DNA from: Streptomyces sp. T12
Lineage (GTDB): Bacteria; Actinomycetota; Actinomycetes; Streptomycetales; Streptomycetaceae
Assembly (NCBI RefSeq): GCF_028736035.1
Contig: NZ_CP117866.1
Location: forward strand, 10,581,001 to 10,645,000
Direction: 5' to 3'
Length of the DNA: 64,000 nucleotides
The first letter of the stretch is position 1. The number at the start of each line of letters is the position of its first letter. The position numbers and the translations under genes are program-made. Shown piece after piece: positions 24,111-33,598 of the stretch. Under the pieces are notes generated by a model. That model saw only the letters and a program-made list of their open reading frames with translations, searched no databases and was not told the origin of the DNA.

Positions 24111-25511
24111 TCACCTCGGTATGGACCGATGTGATCCGGATGCGGTTCGCTCCACGTCCGGGGGCTGTGCGGCGGGGGCCGACGTCCCCTCCTCGATGCG
24201 GCGTCGGACCCGGGCGGTGAGCGCGCTCAGCCGCTCGGACACCGCCGCGCGAGGCGCCCCTGGCCAGCGGATCCGACGGGCCGCCGACGGCAGTCCATCC
24301 AGGTCGGCGGCGAACCTCGCCCGGCACTGGTCGAGCGTGGGCCTGTCGCCGGTGCGCTGCCCGCCCCGCATCACCGTCTCCAGCAGGGGCCTGCCGTCGG
24401 TAGGCGGCTGCTCGTCGGCCAGACCGATCACGTCGGCGTAGCCCGGGCGGCGGAACACCTGTTTGGGGCCAGGTGCCGTGACCTTCGCGGAGGAGAGCTT
24501 CATCACTGGTCGGCCGTCGTACTCCACCATTTTGTAGGCGGAGTCCAGGAACGGTGCGTCGGCCGAGACCCCGACGCGGGTGCCGACGGCGTACGTGTCG
24601 ATCGGCGCGCCCGAGCGGACCAGTTCGTCCACGGCGCACTCGTCGAGACCGCCGCTGGCGATGATCCGTACGTCCGGCAGGCCCGCGCTGTCGAGGATGT
24701 CCCGTGCTCGCACCGCCAGGGCCCCTAGGTCGCCACTGTCCAGTCGTACGGCCGAGCCCGGCCCGCTGGCCGCGTGGTCGAGGTCTCGCAGGACGCGCGC
24801 CGCGACGCGGACGCCCTCCTCGGTGTCATAGGTGTCCACCAGCAAGGTCACCGGTCCGGGATGGGACCGTGCGAAGGCGCGGAACGCGTCTTCCTCCGTG
24901 GCGAATGCCTCCACGAAGGAATGCGCCATCGTGCCGACGGCAGGTATGCCGACAGCGGTGGCAGCGGCCACGTTGCTGGTTCCGGCGAAGCCGACCATCG
25001 CACCGAGGCGGGCGGCCTGGAACCCGGACTGCGGGCCGTGGGTCCGCCGCAGGGAGAAGTCGACGACCGGATGCCCGGCCGCGGCGAGCACGCAGCGTGC
25101 GGCCTTCGAGGCGAGCGCCGTCTGATGGCTGACCTGGTTGAGCACGTATGTTTCGGCCAACTGTGCCTGCGGAAGCGGCGCAGTCACCTCCAACAGCGGC
25201 TCTCCGGCCAGTACGATCCGCCCTTCCGGCACGGCCCGCACGTCCCCCGTGAACTCCAGGCCGAGCAGGGCCTGAAGATCCCGGGGCGGCCGGTGCAGGG
25301 CGGAAGCGAAGGCATCGACGTCCTCGGGGCCGACACGCAGGCCGGACAGGTAGTCCAGGGCCGACTCCAGCCCCGCCGCAGCCAGGAAGCCGCGCTCAGG
25401 AGGCAGATCGCGGACGAAGAGGCTGAAGGTCGCCGGTCCGGTCATGCCCTCCCGCAGGTAGGACATCGTCATCGTGACTTCGTACAGATCGGTGGTCATC
25501 GCATCGGACAT
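24111..25511 (-). CDS. pncB: Nicotinate phosphoribosyltransferase
   Basis: A 466-residue NAD-salvage enzyme that joins nicotinate and PRPP to give nicotinate mononucleotide. Family blocks: TTDLYEVTMTMSYLREGM at the N-terminus, FSLRRTHGPQSGFQAARLG (with the phosphorylatable His) near residue 150, AHSFVEAFATEEDAFRAF near 195, VRLDSGDLGAL near 250, and ASGGLDE near 280. Length is normal for the family; the last 50 residues are disordered. A GAGGAGGTGA site precedes the ATG at 25511. It is the second gene of the operon, 40 bp after the Rv1733c-like gene. M. tuberculosis PncB2 (Rv0573c) is likewise under DosR, consistent with NAD upkeep in dormant cells. Confidence 0.93.
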   Translation of the reverse strand: MSDAMTTDLYEVTMTMSYLREGMTGPATFSLFVRDLPPERGFLAAAGLESALDYLSGLRVGPEDVDAFASALHRPPRDLQALLGLEFTGDVRAVPEGRIVLAGEPLLEVTAPLPQAQLAETYVLNQVSHQTALASKAARCVLAAAGHPVVDFSLRRTHGPQSGFQAARLGAMVGFAGTSNVAAATAVGIPAVGTMAHSFVEAFATEEDAFRAFARSHPGPVTLLVDTYDTEEGVRVAARVLRDLDHAASGPGSAVRLDSGDLGALAVRARDILDSAGLPDVRIIASGGLDECAVDELVRSGAPIDTYAVGTRVGVSADAPFLDSAYKMVEYDGRPVMKLSSAKVTAPGPKQVFRRPGYADVIGLADEQPPTDGRPLLETVMRGGQRTGDRPTLDQCRARFAADLDGLPSAARRIRWPGAPRAAVSERLSALTARVRRRIEEGTSAPAAQPPDVERTASGSHRSIPR

Positions 25512-25551
25512 GGGCGTCACCTCCTCGGCCTTCGCCCGGTCTCCCCGTCCG

Positions 25552-26157
25552 TCACCTGCGAAAGCGCGCGGACCACAGGGGCTCCACCAGGACCCACTCG
25601 GCCTCCCACTGCGCGTACCTTCTGCGGTCCAGCACATGGCGCATGCCTGCCCGCGCCGCGAAGAACCCGGCGCTCACGCCGCCCGCCGCCATACCGCCCA
25701 CGAACCAGCCCGTGGTCCTGGCGTTGAGTGCGCTCATCGGAGGACCAGTGATGGTTCCGTCCCGGTCCACCCAGACCCGCATGGTCGCGCCCTTGGGCGT
25801 TCCCGGCTGCACCAGGGCGGTTCCCGTCCGCACCCTGCCGTTGCCGTCGGTCCAGTGGACCTGCGCCAGTTGCTTCGCGTCTTCGGGTTCGCCCTTGACA
25901 TCCGACGTCAGTCGGGCGGTGACCTCCTGCCGCTGCGCCGACTGGGTCTGCACGGTACGCATCGATGACTCGTACGCCGTCAGCCCTGCACCCATCGCGG
26001 CCACCGGCAGCCCGAGGACGAACACGAGCATCAAGAAGCGGCGGAACCAGGATTCGACCCTGTCGGACGTACGTCTCAGGGGATTCGCCCCCTTCGACGT
26101 GTGCTCCTGGTGCGGCAGGGGCGGGCCGGACGCGGACGGCGAATCTTGTGCACTCAT
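25552..26157 (-). CDS. Rv1733c-family membrane protein
   Basis: A 201-residue protein with two membrane segments (about 43-62 and 153-172) around an extracytoplasmic domain of about 90 residues. The N-terminal block NPLRRTSDRVESWFRRFLML and the periplasmic end PGTPKGATMRVWVDRDGTIT match the mycobacterial Rv1733c family, which is DosR-controlled and of unknown function. The start at 26157 has GGAGG seven bases upstream; the frame continues upstream without protein-like sequence. It heads the operon with pncB, DUF1876 and hsp20, and tandem DevR-like boxes lie 80-114 bp upstream. Confidence 0.88.
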   Translation of the reverse strand: MSAQDSPSASGPPLPHQEHTSKGANPLRRTSDRVESWFRRFLMLVFVLGLPVAAMGAGLTAYESSMRTVQTQSAQRQEVTARLTSDVKGEPEDAKQLAQVHWTDGNGRVRTGTALVQPGTPKGATMRVWVDRDGTITGPPMSALNARTTGWFVGGMAAGGVSAGFFAARAGMRHVLDRRRYAQWEAEWVLVEPLWSARFRR

Positions 26158-26236
26158 GAGTCGGCCTCCAGCAGGTTGCTGGTCCGTTCCCCCATCTCTC
26201 CGTCCCACCATGGAACGGCGGCGGAGTCCGGTCACT

Positions 26237-26271
26237 GGGCCGAAAGTCCCTGCGGGTCCGACGTCCGGCCC
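26237..26271. promoter_or_regulatory. Tandem DevR-like boxes upstream of the Rv1733c-pncB-DUF1876-hsp20 operon
   Basis: In the direction of the operon, the main box reads GGGACTTTCGGCCC (complement of 26237-26250). It shares GGGACTT and GNCCC with the mycobacterial DosR consensus core. A second, imperfect box lies 21 bp further from the start (26258-26271, CCGACGTCCGGCCC on the plus strand). Centre-to-start distance is about 86 bp for the nearer box. It is the best single match in the window. Confidence 0.7.
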
Positions 26272-26321
26272 TGCAAGGGCCGACCATCGACAAGATCCGT
26301 TCTCCGCCAGGCGCGGCGCGG

Positions 26322-27140
26322 TCATACCTGAGGAACGACCACGACCGGGCACGGCGCGTGATGCAGTACCGCATGATTGATCAGACCCAGCTGCAAACCC
26401 AAGTGCCCCTGTCGCCTTCGAGCGCCGACCACCAGCAGGTCCGCCTCAGACGCTGCCTCCAGCAGTGCCTGGCGTGCCGGTCCCTCGATCACCCTTCGGC
26501 TCACCGGGGCGTCCCCGCACAGCTCCGCCGCGCCGCGCAGGGCGTCGTCGAGCACCTGGGCCGGCGGGCGTCGGTGGGTCTCCAGGGCGTACCAGGGCGG
26601 GGCTTGAGGTGTGGTGAACGCACCGAGCGGTGTGCTCCAGGCATGCACCGCCACCAGCCGACAGCCCCGCGCACGTGCCTCACGGAACGCGAACTGGACG
26701 GCCGTGCCGCTGCCCTCCCCGTCCTCGACACCGACCACGACACTTCCGAACTCGGCACCACGGTGCTCCGCCGCGCCGCGCACCACGACGACCGGGCAGT
26801 CCGCTCGTGCGGCTACGGCCAGACTGACCGAGCCCAGGAGCATCCCGGCGAGATCCCCGAGCCCCCGGGATCCGAGCACCAGTGCGAAGGCGTTGCGCCC
26901 CTTGTCGACCAGGGCGGAGGCCGCGTCGTCATGCAGCACTTCGCTCGACAGCCGGACCGTGGGAGCGCCTGCCCTGGCACGCTCCGAGGCAGCGCCGAGC
27001 ACGTCGGACGCCTCGTGGTTCCTCGCCGCGTGCAGGAGGTGGAGCGGTACCTCGTGCCGGACCGCCTCGTCGGCGGCCCAGTCCACCGCCTCGAGGCTCG
27101 CCTCGGACCCGTCGACGCCGACCACCAGGGGAATCGTCAC
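26322..27140 (-). CDS. Universal stress protein, two USP domains
   Basis: A 272-residue tandem USP. Domain 1 begins VVGVDGSEASLEAVDWAADE and carries the ATP loop GSRGLGDLAGMLLGSVS, complete for the G-x2-G-x9-G(S/T) motif. Domain 2 begins VVVGVEDGEGSGTAVQFA and ends with a degenerate loop (GARRRQGHLGLQLGLINHAVL), the same divergence as in the USP at 18597. It starts with GTG at 27140. The two USP genes here diverge across 208 bp, with no recognisable box. Its 3' end is 72 bp from the box of the next operon. Confidence 0.93.
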   Translation of the reverse strand: MTIPLVVGVDGSEASLEAVDWAADEAVRHEVPLHLLHAARNHEASDVLGAASERARAGAPTVRLSSEVLHDDAASALVDKGRNAFALVLGSRGLGDLAGMLLGSVSLAVAARADCPVVVVRGAAEHRGAEFGSVVVGVEDGEGSGTAVQFAFREARARGCRLVAVHAWSTPLGAFTTPQAPPWYALETHRRPPAQVLDDALRGAAELCGDAPVSRRVIEGPARQALLEAASEADLLVVGARRRQGHLGLQLGLINHAVLHHAPCPVVVVPQV

Positions 27141-27348
27141 CGCCCCTGTCTCCTCTCGTGCCGGACTCCACCTCTCCGGCCCTGCTCCTCACAGGTCCAC
27201 ATGCGCCGCAGAGGAGATTGGGGTACTCCTCGAAGGAGAGAACACATCACGCTCGGCATGTCGGCGACGTCCGGACCATCCACACCCTCGGACTCGCTCA
27301 CCGTCATCACCGTCACTTCCAGCTTCGTACGAGACGGAGGCCGCCGCC

Positions 27349-28218
27349 ATGCAACAAGCCGTCACCGTGGGCCTCGACGGCTCACCCGAGAGCCTTGCCG
27401 CTGCCCGCTGGGCCGCCGACGAGGCCGAGAAGCGCAAGCTCACCCTGCGCCTGCTGCACGCGTGGCCACTGCTGGCACCGGAACCGGCCCGCGTCCCCTC
27501 GGAAGTCGATCAGAACTACTGGGCGAAGCGTCTCGTCCACACAGCGCGGGCGGAGCTGCAGGCACACCACCCGGGCCTGTCCATCGTCGGGAACCTGGTC
27601 GCCGACGACGCCCAGAACGCCCTGCTCCAAGCGGCGTCGGAGTCCGAGATGATCGTGCTCGGCTCCCGAGGGCTGGAGCCAGTCGAGAGCTACTTCCTGG
27701 GCGACGTCAGCATGCCCGTCGTGGCACGGGCCGAGCGGCCGGTCGTACTGGTCCGCGCCGAGACCCGGGAGGAAGCGCCGCCCCCGGCACCCGCGAGCCG
27801 CGTGGTCGTGGCCCTGAAACTGCACGGATCCTCCGACGACCTGCTCGACTTCGCCTTCCACACCGCCGCGGCCAGAGGCGTTCCCCTCCTGGCTGTCCAC
27901 GGCCGAAGCGTGCCGCTCCATGCACGCGTGCCCTGGGGTGTGGACCACGACGTCACCGAAGAGATGACGCGGGACGCACAGAAGCAACTGAGCAGTGCGC
28001 TGCGCCCCTGGCGCGGGAAGTACCCGCAGGTGGAGGTGGCCGACAGCATCCGCCTCGCAAACCCCTCCAAAGCCGTGGTACGGGCTGCCGAAGGCGCCGC
28101 GCTGCTGGTCGTCGGCCGACGCGCACACCGGCACGGCCTGCCACCCCACCTGGGTCCCGTGGCCCAGGCCGCCATCCACCACGGGCGCTGCCCCGTCGCT
28201 GTCGTTCCGCATGACTGA
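27349..28218 (+). CDS. Universal stress protein, two USP domains
   Basis: A 289-residue tandem USP. Domain 1 starts VTVGLDGSPESLAAARWAAD and has the loop GSRGLEPVESYFLGDVSMPV, in which the second glycine of the ATP motif is replaced by Glu. Domain 2 starts VVVALKLHGSSDDLLDFAFH and ends GRRAHRHGLPPHLGPVAQAAI, also without the usual motif. ATP binding is therefore doubtful and this may be a non-nucleotide-binding class. A GGAGG site precedes the ATG. The stop codon sits in the first copy of a 19-bp tandem duplication. Confidence 0.9.
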   Translation: MQQAVTVGLDGSPESLAAARWAADEAEKRKLTLRLLHAWPLLAPEPARVPSEVDQNYWAKRLVHTARAELQAHHPGLSIVGNLVADDAQNALLQAASESEMIVLGSRGLEPVESYFLGDVSMPVVARAERPVVLVRAETREEAPPPAPASRVVVALKLHGSSDDLLDFAFHTAAARGVPLLAVHGRSVPLHARVPWGVDHDVTEEMTRDAQKQLSSALRPWRGKYPQVEVADSIRLANPSKAVVRAAEGAALLVVGRRAHRHGLPPHLGPVAQAAIHHGRCPVAVVPHD

Positions 28219-28248
28219 GCCGGACCTCCATGACTGAGCCGTACCGCC
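28211..28248. repeat. 19-bp tandem duplication over a USP stop codon
   Basis: Two head-to-tail 19-bp units begin with the identical 12-mer ATGACTGAGCCG (28211-28222 and 28230-28241), differing at two positions in the rest. The TGA that ends the upstream USP lies inside the first copy. Probably a slippage or duplication event. Confidence 0.8.
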
Positions 28249-28380
28249 CCGGGAAATCGGTGCGATCGGCGCATTGAGCCGATGCGTCCGTGCTCCGGTC
28301 CAGTGCGGACTGAGGCGCAAGAGCAGCCGTGTTGCCCGGGAGTCCGGCGGGGGCGACCGTGGAGGTGACGGAACGAGGGA

Positions 28381-29418
28381 GTGAGTACCGTGCGAGCGCT
28401 CGTCTACCACGGCCCGGAACAGATCTCCTGGGACACCGTCCCGGATCCCGCGATCGAGGAGGCGACCGACGCGATCGTGCGCGTCGACGCCACCACCGTC
28501 TGCGGCAGTGATCTGCACATCCTGCGGGGAGACCTCCCCGAGGTGAAACCGGGGACGATCCTCGGCCACGAGGCCGTGGGCGAGGTCGTGGAGGTCGGGA
28601 GCGACGTCCACGACCTGCACCCCGGGAGCCAGGTGATCGTGTCGTCCGTCTCGGCCTGCGGCCACTGCCGTGCATGCCGCGACAACATGGGCGGACAGTG
28701 CCGTGGGGGCGGTGGATGGATCCTGGGCAGCCTCGTCAACGGGACGCAGGCCGAGTTCGTGCGGGTGCCGTTCGCCGAATACTCCACCCACCGGCGACCT
28801 TCCGCCCTCCCACTGGGCGACGCGGTCCTGCTCGCCGAAGTCCTCCCCACCGCCTACGAGATCGGGGTGCGGAACGGACATGTGGGTCCGGGGGACATCG
28901 TCGTCGTGGTGGGAGCGGGTCCCGTCGGTCTCGCCACGGTCATCATCGCGCGTCTCTACTCGCCGCGCCGCATCATCGTCGTGGACCTGTCCGCCGCCCG
29001 GCTGGAAGCCGCCGCCCGCCTGGGCGCCGATGCCGCAGAGCTGCCGGGGAAGATGATCGCCGATCTCTCCGAGGAGCCGGGAGCCGACGTGGTCATCGAG
29101 GCATCGGGTGAGCCGGAGGGCTTCGTCCTGTGCACCCGCGCCGTCCGCACAGGAGGGCACATCGCCAACATCGGCACGCATGGCAAACCGGTCACGCTGC
29201 ACCTCGAATCCCTGTGGCGCAAGAACGTGACGATCAGCACCGGCCAGGTGGACACGTCCTCCACCCCCTGGCTGCTGGAGCTGGTGAGGTTCGGACGCCT
29301 GCCCGTCTCCCAGCTGGTCACCCACGCCTTCGGCCTTGATCGGATGGAGGACGCCTACGAGGTGTTCTCGAACGGCACCACCACGGGCGCCCTCAAGGTC
29401 GTTCTGCACCGCGAGTGA
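28381..29418 (+). CDS. Zinc-dependent medium-chain alcohol dehydrogenase
   Basis: A 345-residue MDR-family dehydrogenase. The catalytic zinc ligands are Cys41 (TTVCGSDLH) and His63/Glu64 (LGHEAVGEV). The structural zinc lobe has the cysteines of SACGHCRACRDNMGGQC. The NAD(P) fold has VVVGAGPVGLATV near 178, followed by VVDLSAARLEAA, where the Asp suggests NAD. The substrate is unknown. The GTG at 28381 is used; a GTG at 28390 is an alternative. A hairpin follows the stop codon. Similar genes accompany USP pairs in the streptomycete counterpart of this stress island, to my knowledge. Confidence 0.9.
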   Translation: MSTVRALVYHGPEQISWDTVPDPAIEEATDAIVRVDATTVCGSDLHILRGDLPEVKPGTILGHEAVGEVVEVGSDVHDLHPGSQVIVSSVSACGHCRACRDNMGGQCRGGGGWILGSLVNGTQAEFVRVPFAEYSTHRRPSALPLGDAVLLAEVLPTAYEIGVRNGHVGPGDIVVVVGAGPVGLATVIIARLYSPRRIIVVDLSAARLEAAARLGADAAELPGKMIADLSEEPGADVVIEASGEPEGFVLCTRAVRTGGHIANIGTHGKPVTLHLESLWRKNVTISTGQVDTSSTPWLLELVRFGRLPVSQLVTHAFGLDRMEDAYEVFSNGTTTGALKVVLHRE

Positions 29419-29435
29419 ACCGCGCCGGCCGGAAA

Positions 29436-29460
29436 GGGGCCGAACGGGCCGTCCGGCCCC
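29436..29460. terminator. Candidate hairpin downstream of the alcohol dehydrogenase
   Basis: GGGGCCG (29436-29442) can pair with CGGCCCC (29454-29460) around an 11-base loop, 17 bp after the dehydrogenase stop. It overlaps a box-like palindrome, so a regulatory role is an alternative reading. Confidence 0.45.
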
Positions 29461-29481
29461 TCGGTCCGGGCCGTCCGGCCC
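29446..29481. promoter_or_regulatory. Two identical GGGCCGTCCGGCCC palindromes
   Basis: The 14-mer GGGCCGTCCGGCCC occurs at 29446-29459 and again at 29468-29481, 22 bp apart, within the 307-bp gap before the acyl-CoA synthetase gene. It fits the window's recurring box, but lies 245 bp upstream of the start codon and next to a hairpin, so a role in transcription of the downstream operon is less sure. The rest of the gap up to 29725 shows no gene. Confidence 0.4.
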
Positions 29482-29725
29482 TACAACTCGCCGGCGAGTG
29501 GCGGTGCCATGGAATTGAGCCGAGGGCCACAGGGAGGCACGGCGAAACGGAGAGACACCGCGCACCGTGCGATTCGGGCCCGCAAGAAGTGGGCGGCCCC
29601 CGGCTTCACCGAAGCCCGCGGTACGCCGCCGCCAGTCCGAGCGGGCCGTGTCCTCCGGCCGAGGTGCAGCTGCGGCCGGGCTCGGCGACTCTGGAGATCA
29701 GGGGCAGTGCCGGGAGGAGCAGCCC

Positions 29726-31516
29726 ATGCACGGGGAAACGATCCACAAGGACACCACACCGGTCGTCCCACCCCGACTCACCGACTACGACCAGGCCCGC
29801 TCGACTTTCACCTGGGCGCAGGCGCGCACCGCACTGGCCGGGCTGCCCGACGGCGGGCTCAACATCGCCCACGAGGCGGTCGACCGGCACGCGGCCTCTG
29901 ACCTCGCGGACAAGGTCGCGCTGCGATGTGTTGCCCGGGACGACTCCGTCTCGACCGTCACCTACGCCGAACTGGCCCGCCGTACCGCCCGCTTCGCGAA
30001 CGTCCTGCGCTCACTCGGCGTCGGCCACGGCGGCCGGGTGTTCACCCTGCTCGGCCGCTGTCCCGAGCTCTACGTCACGGTGCTGGGCACGCTGAAGAAC
30101 GCCGGCGTGCTCTGCCCGCTCTTCTCCGCCTTCGGCCCCGACCCGGTGGAGCAGCGGCTGCGGCTCGGTGACGCGCAGGTCCTGGTCACCACTGCGGCCC
30201 TCTACCGGCGCAAGGTCGCCGAGCGCCGGGCATCGGTTCCCGGACTGAAGCACGTCCTGATCGTCGGCCCCGGCGCCGAGGAACTGCCCGACACCGCCTC
30301 CTTCGACGACCTGATGTCCGCAGCCCCGGACACCTTCACCATCCCGCCGACCTCGCCCGACGACATGGCCCTGCTGCACTTCACGAGCGGCACCACGGGC
30401 ACCCCCAAGGGCGCGGTCCACGTCCACGACGCTGTCGTCGCCCACTACGCCACAGCCGCGTACGCCCTCGATCTGCACGCCGAGGACGTGTACTGGTGCA
30501 CCGCCGACCCCGGCTGGGTCACCGGCATGTCGTACGGCATCATCGCCCCGCTCGTCCACGGCGTGACGCTCGTCGTCGACGAGGGCGACTACGACGCCCG
30601 CCGCTGGTACCGGATCCTCGGCGAACAGAGGGTCACCGTCTGGTACACGGCCCCCACGGCCTTGCGCATGCTCATGAGAGCCACCCCGCGCCAGGGCCCG
30701 TACGACCTGCCGCGCTCCTACGACCTGTCGTCCCTGCGCTTCATCGCGTCTGTCGGCGAGCCCCTCAACCCGGAGGCAGTCGTGTGGGGCCGGGACGTGC
30801 TGGGCCTGCCGGTGCACGACAACTGGTGGCAGACGGAGACCGGTTGCATCATGATCGCGAACTTCGCGGCCTGCGAGATCCGGCCCGGCTCGATGGGACG
30901 TCCGCTGCCCGGCATCGACGCGGCCGTGCTGAAGCAGGGCGAGGACGGCCGGGCACTGGTCACCGACGGCAGGGTCACGGAGGTGCAGAACCCCGATGTC
31001 GAGGGCGAGTTGGCGCTACGGCCGGGCTGGCCGTCGATGTTCCGCGGCTATCTGCACGACAAGGAGCGCTACGACGCCGAGTTCGCGGACGGCTGGTACC
31101 TGACCGGAGACCTGGTCAGACGGGACGCGGACGGCTGGTACTGGTTCGTGGGGCGCGCCGACGACGTCATCAAGTCGGCGGGGCATCTGATCGGCCCGTT
31201 CGAGGTGGAGAGCGCGCTGATGGAGCACCCGTCGGTGGCCGAGGCCGGGGTGATCGGACGGCCGGACCCGGTCGCCGGGAACGTGGTCAAGGCGTTCGTG
31301 TCGCTGCGGCCCGGTGTCGAGCCGACCCCGGGTCTGGAGCGGGAGTTGCTGGCCTTCGGCCGTCACAAGTTGGGACCCGCTGTCGCTCCCAGGGAGATCG
31401 CCTTCGATCAGCACCTGCCCAAGACGCGCAGCGGGAAGGTCATGCGCCGTCTGTTGCGTGCGCGCGAACTCGGCCTGCCGACGGGCGACTTGTCGACCTT
31501 GGAGGGATCCACATGA
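29726..31516 (+). CDS. acsA: AMP-forming acyl-CoA synthetase (acetyl-CoA synthetase type)
   Basis: A 596-residue ligase that activates a short acid with ATP and CoA. The P-loop block is [20 protein letters not shown] (about 214-233). Later blocks are [28 protein letters not shown] near 370, and [20 protein letters not shown] near 460. The C-terminal catalytic lysine is Lys571 in [10 protein letters not shown], the usual site of regulatory acetylation. It is slightly shorter than the classic 650-residue Acs and closer to Bacillus-type AcsA. GGGAGGAGC precedes the ATG. It overlaps E1 alpha by 4 bp, so the ligase belongs to the dehydrogenase operon, and may feed or drain its acyl-CoA. Confidence 0.92.
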   Translation: MHGETIHKDTTPVVPPRLTDYDQARSTFTWAQARTALAGLPDGGLNIAHEAVDRHAASDLADKVALRCVARDDSVSTVTYAELARRTARFANVLRSLGVGHGGRVFTLLGRCPELYVTVLGTLKNAGVLCPLFSAFGPDPVEQRLRLGDAQVLVTTAALYRRKVAERRASVPGLKHVLIVGPGAEELPDTASFDDLMSAAPDTFTIPPTSPDDMALLHFTSGTTGTPKGAVHVHDAVVAHYATAAYALDLHAEDVYWCTADPGWVTGMSYGIIAPLVHGVTLVVDEGDYDARRWYRILGEQRVTVWYTAPTALRMLMRATPRQGPYDLPRSYDLSSLRFIASVGEPLNPEAVVWGRDVLGLPVHDNWWQTETGCIMIANFAACEIRPGSMGRPLPGIDAAVLKQGEDGRALVTDGRVTEVQNPDVEGELALRPGWPSMFRGYLHDKERYDAEFADGWYLTGDLVRRDADGWYWFVGRADDVIKSAGHLIGPFEVESALMEHPSVAEAGVIGRPDPVAGNVVKAFVSLRPGVEPTPGLERELLAFGRHKLGPAVAPREIAFDQHLPKTRSGKVMRRLLRARELGLPTGDLSTLEGST

Positions 31517-32598
31517 GCGCGGCCCGCTCCACCCGCATGCGGAACGACCCGGCGCACCCGAAGTCCGGCACGAAGACCACGACGACCAAACGGAGCGCGA
31601 GCACCGAATCGCGGGCCCGGCAGCCGTCCACCGGACACCGGACGGACCTGCTGGAGTCGATGCTGCGCATCCGGCACTTCGAGGAGCGGTGCGTCGAGCT
31701 GTACAGCGCCGCGAAGATCCGCGGCTTCGTTCACCTCTACATCGGCGAGGAGGCCGTCGCCGTCGGCGTCAACGAGGCACTGACACCCGAGGACGCGGTC
31801 GTCTCCACCTACCGCGAGCACGGCCACGCACTGGCCCGTGGGATCACGGCCGATGCCGTCATGGCCGAGATGTACGGCAGGACGACCGGGTGCAGCGGCG
31901 GCCGGGGCGGTTCGATGCACCTGTTCGACGCGAGTCGCCGCTTCTACGGCGGGAACGCCATCGTCGCCGGCGGGCTCCCCTTGGCAGCCGGCCTCGCGCT
32001 CGCCGACCGCATGCGCGGACGGACCGACGTCACCTGCTGCTTCTTCGGCGACGGCGCCTTCGCCGAGGGCGAGTTCCACGAGACCGCGAACCTGGCAGCG
32101 CTGTGGAAGCTGCCCTTGCTGCTCGTCTGCGAGAACAACCTCTACGCCATGGGCACGGCCCTGGAACGGCATCAGGCACAGACCGATCTGGCCATGCGTG
32201 CCGCCTCCTACGGCATGGTCGCCTGGGCCGTGGACGGCATGGACGTCGAGGCTGTCGAGCAGGCCGCACAGCGGGCCGTCGAGGGCATCCGGGCAGGCAC
32301 CGGGCCGCACTTCCTGGAGATGCGCACCTACCGCTTCCGCGCCCACTCGATGTACGACCCGGACCGCTACCGAGACAAGGCGGAGATCGAGCAGTGGAAG
32401 TCCCGCGACCCGATCAGCCTGCTCACGGACCGCATGCGCGAGAACGGTGAGCTGGGTGACCGGGAGGTGGCCCGGATCGAGCAGCGGATCACCGCCGAGA
32501 TCGACCAAGCCGTCGAAGCGGCCGAAAAGGCTCCCGAGGAGCCGGTCGAGGACCTGCTCCACCACGTCACCAGTTCCTCGGCGGAGGCGGTGAGTTGA
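31513..32598 (+). CDS. pdhA: 2-oxoacid (pyruvate/acetoin-type) dehydrogenase E1 alpha subunit
   Basis: A 361-residue thiamine-diphosphate subunit. After a low-complexity, Ser/Thr/Lys-rich arm of about 40 residues comes the family core [20 protein letters not shown]. The ThDP motif starts [10 protein letters not shown] at residue 179 and ends in LLLVCENN about 30 residues on. [17 protein letters not shown] near 275 matches the phosphorylation-loop region of pyruvate and acetoin E1. Together with E1 beta it would decarboxylate pyruvate or a related 2-oxoacid (or cleave acetoin) and acylate E2. Sequence alone does not separate these substrates. It overlaps the ligase upstream (ATGA). Confidence 0.9.
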   Translation: MSAARSTRMRNDPAHPKSGTKTTTTKRSASTESRARQPSTGHRTDLLESMLRIRHFEERCVELYSAAKIRGFVHLYIGEEAVAVGVNEALTPEDAVVSTYREHGHALARGITADAVMAEMYGRTTGCSGGRGGSMHLFDASRRFYGGNAIVAGGLPLAAGLALADRMRGRTDVTCCFFGDGAFAEGEFHETANLAALWKLPLLLVCENNLYAMGTALERHQAQTDLAMRAASYGMVAWAVDGMDVEAVEQAAQRAVEGIRAGTGPHFLEMRTYRFRAHSMYDPDRYRDKAEIEQWKSRDPISLLTDRMRENGELGDREVARIEQRITAEIDQAVEAAEKAPEEPVEDLLHHVTSSSAEAVS

Positions 32599-32600
32599 CC

Positions 32601-33596
32601 ATGGGCGTCGACGGGACGCACGAGGCGAAGACAACCTACCGGGAGGCGATGCGAGAGGCACTCCGGGAAGCCCTGCGCTCGGACGACCGCGTCTTCCTCA
32701 TGGGCGAGGACGTGGGCCGCTACGGCGGATGCTTCGGCGTCAGCCTCGGCCTGCTGGAGGAGTTCGGCCCCGAACGCGTCCGCGACACCCCGCTGTCGGA
32801 GTCCGCGTTCGTGGGCGCCGGCATCGGTGCAGCCCTGGCCGGGATGCGGCCCATCGTCGAGATCATGACCGTCAACTTCAGCCTGCTCGCCCTCGACCAG
32901 ATCCTCAACAACGCCGCCACCCTGCTGCACATGTCGGGCGGCCAACTGCCCGTACCGCTGGTCATCCGCATGACCACGGGCGCCGGACGGCAGCTCGCCG
33001 CCCAGCACTCGCACAGCCTGGAAGGCTGGTACGCACACATCCCCGGCATCCGCGTCCTCGCCCCCGCCACTCTCGAGGACGCGCGGCACATGCTCGCCCC
33101 GGCGCTCGCCGACCCCGACCCCGTACTGATCTTCGAGCACGGAAGCCTCTACAACGTCTCCGGCGAACTCCTTCCGCCCGACGCCCCCGTGGACCTCGAC
33201 CACGCCGCGATCCGCAGGCCCGGCACCGACATCTCCCTGATCACGTACGGCGGTTCGCTGCCCAAGGCCCTCGCGGCGGCGGACGAGCTGGCTGCCGAGG
33301 GCATCAGCGCCGAGGTGATCGACCTGCGCACGCTGCGCCCCCTCGACGACGAGGCCATCACCGCCTCGGTGACCCGTACCCATCGTGCGATGGTCATCGA
33401 TGAGGCATGGCGCACGGGAAGCCTCGCTGCCGAAGTGTCGGCCCGCATCGCCGAAGGGTCGTTCTACGAACTGGACGCGCCCGTCGAGCGGGTGTGCAGC
33501 GCGGAGGTGCCCATGCCGTACGCCCGGCGGCTGGAAGAGGCCGCCCTGCCGCAGACCGCCGACATCGTCGCGGCCGCCCACCGGGCGGTGGACTGA
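32601..33596 (+). CDS. pdhB: 2-oxoacid dehydrogenase E1 beta subunit
   Basis: A 331-residue partner of E1 alpha. Family blocks are [20 protein letters not shown] near 35, [20 protein letters not shown] near 63, [20 protein letters not shown] near 87, and [19 protein letters not shown] near 125. The C-terminal transketolase-like domain contains [15 protein letters not shown] use the ATG at 32601; a TTG at 32595 overlapping the previous stop (TTGA) is possible. Length and motifs are complete, and the gap to the E2 gene is only 2 bp. Confidence 0.9.
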   Translation: MGVDGTHEAKTTYREAMREALREALRSDDRVFLMGEDVGRYGGCFGVSLGLLEEFGPERVRDTPLSESAFVGAGIGAALAGMRPIVEIMTVNFSLLALDQILNNAATLLHMSGGQLPVPLVIRMTTGAGRQLAAQHSHSLEGWYAHIPGIRVLAPATLEDARHMLAPALADPDPVLIFEHGSLYNVSGELLPPDAPVDLDHAAIRRPGTDISLITYGGSLPKALAAADELAAEGISAEVIDLRTLRPLDDEAITASVTRTHRAMVIDEAWRTGSLAAEVSARIAEGSFYELDAPVERVCSAEVPMPYARRLEEAALPQTADIVAAAHRAVD

Positions 33597-33598
33597 TC

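Noticed and set aside
29446..29481. Twin palindromes as two stacked terminators
   Set aside because: Not fully excluded: a hairpin is possible, but the exact repetition and 22-bp spacing fit the box pattern, so recorded as regulatory with low confidence.
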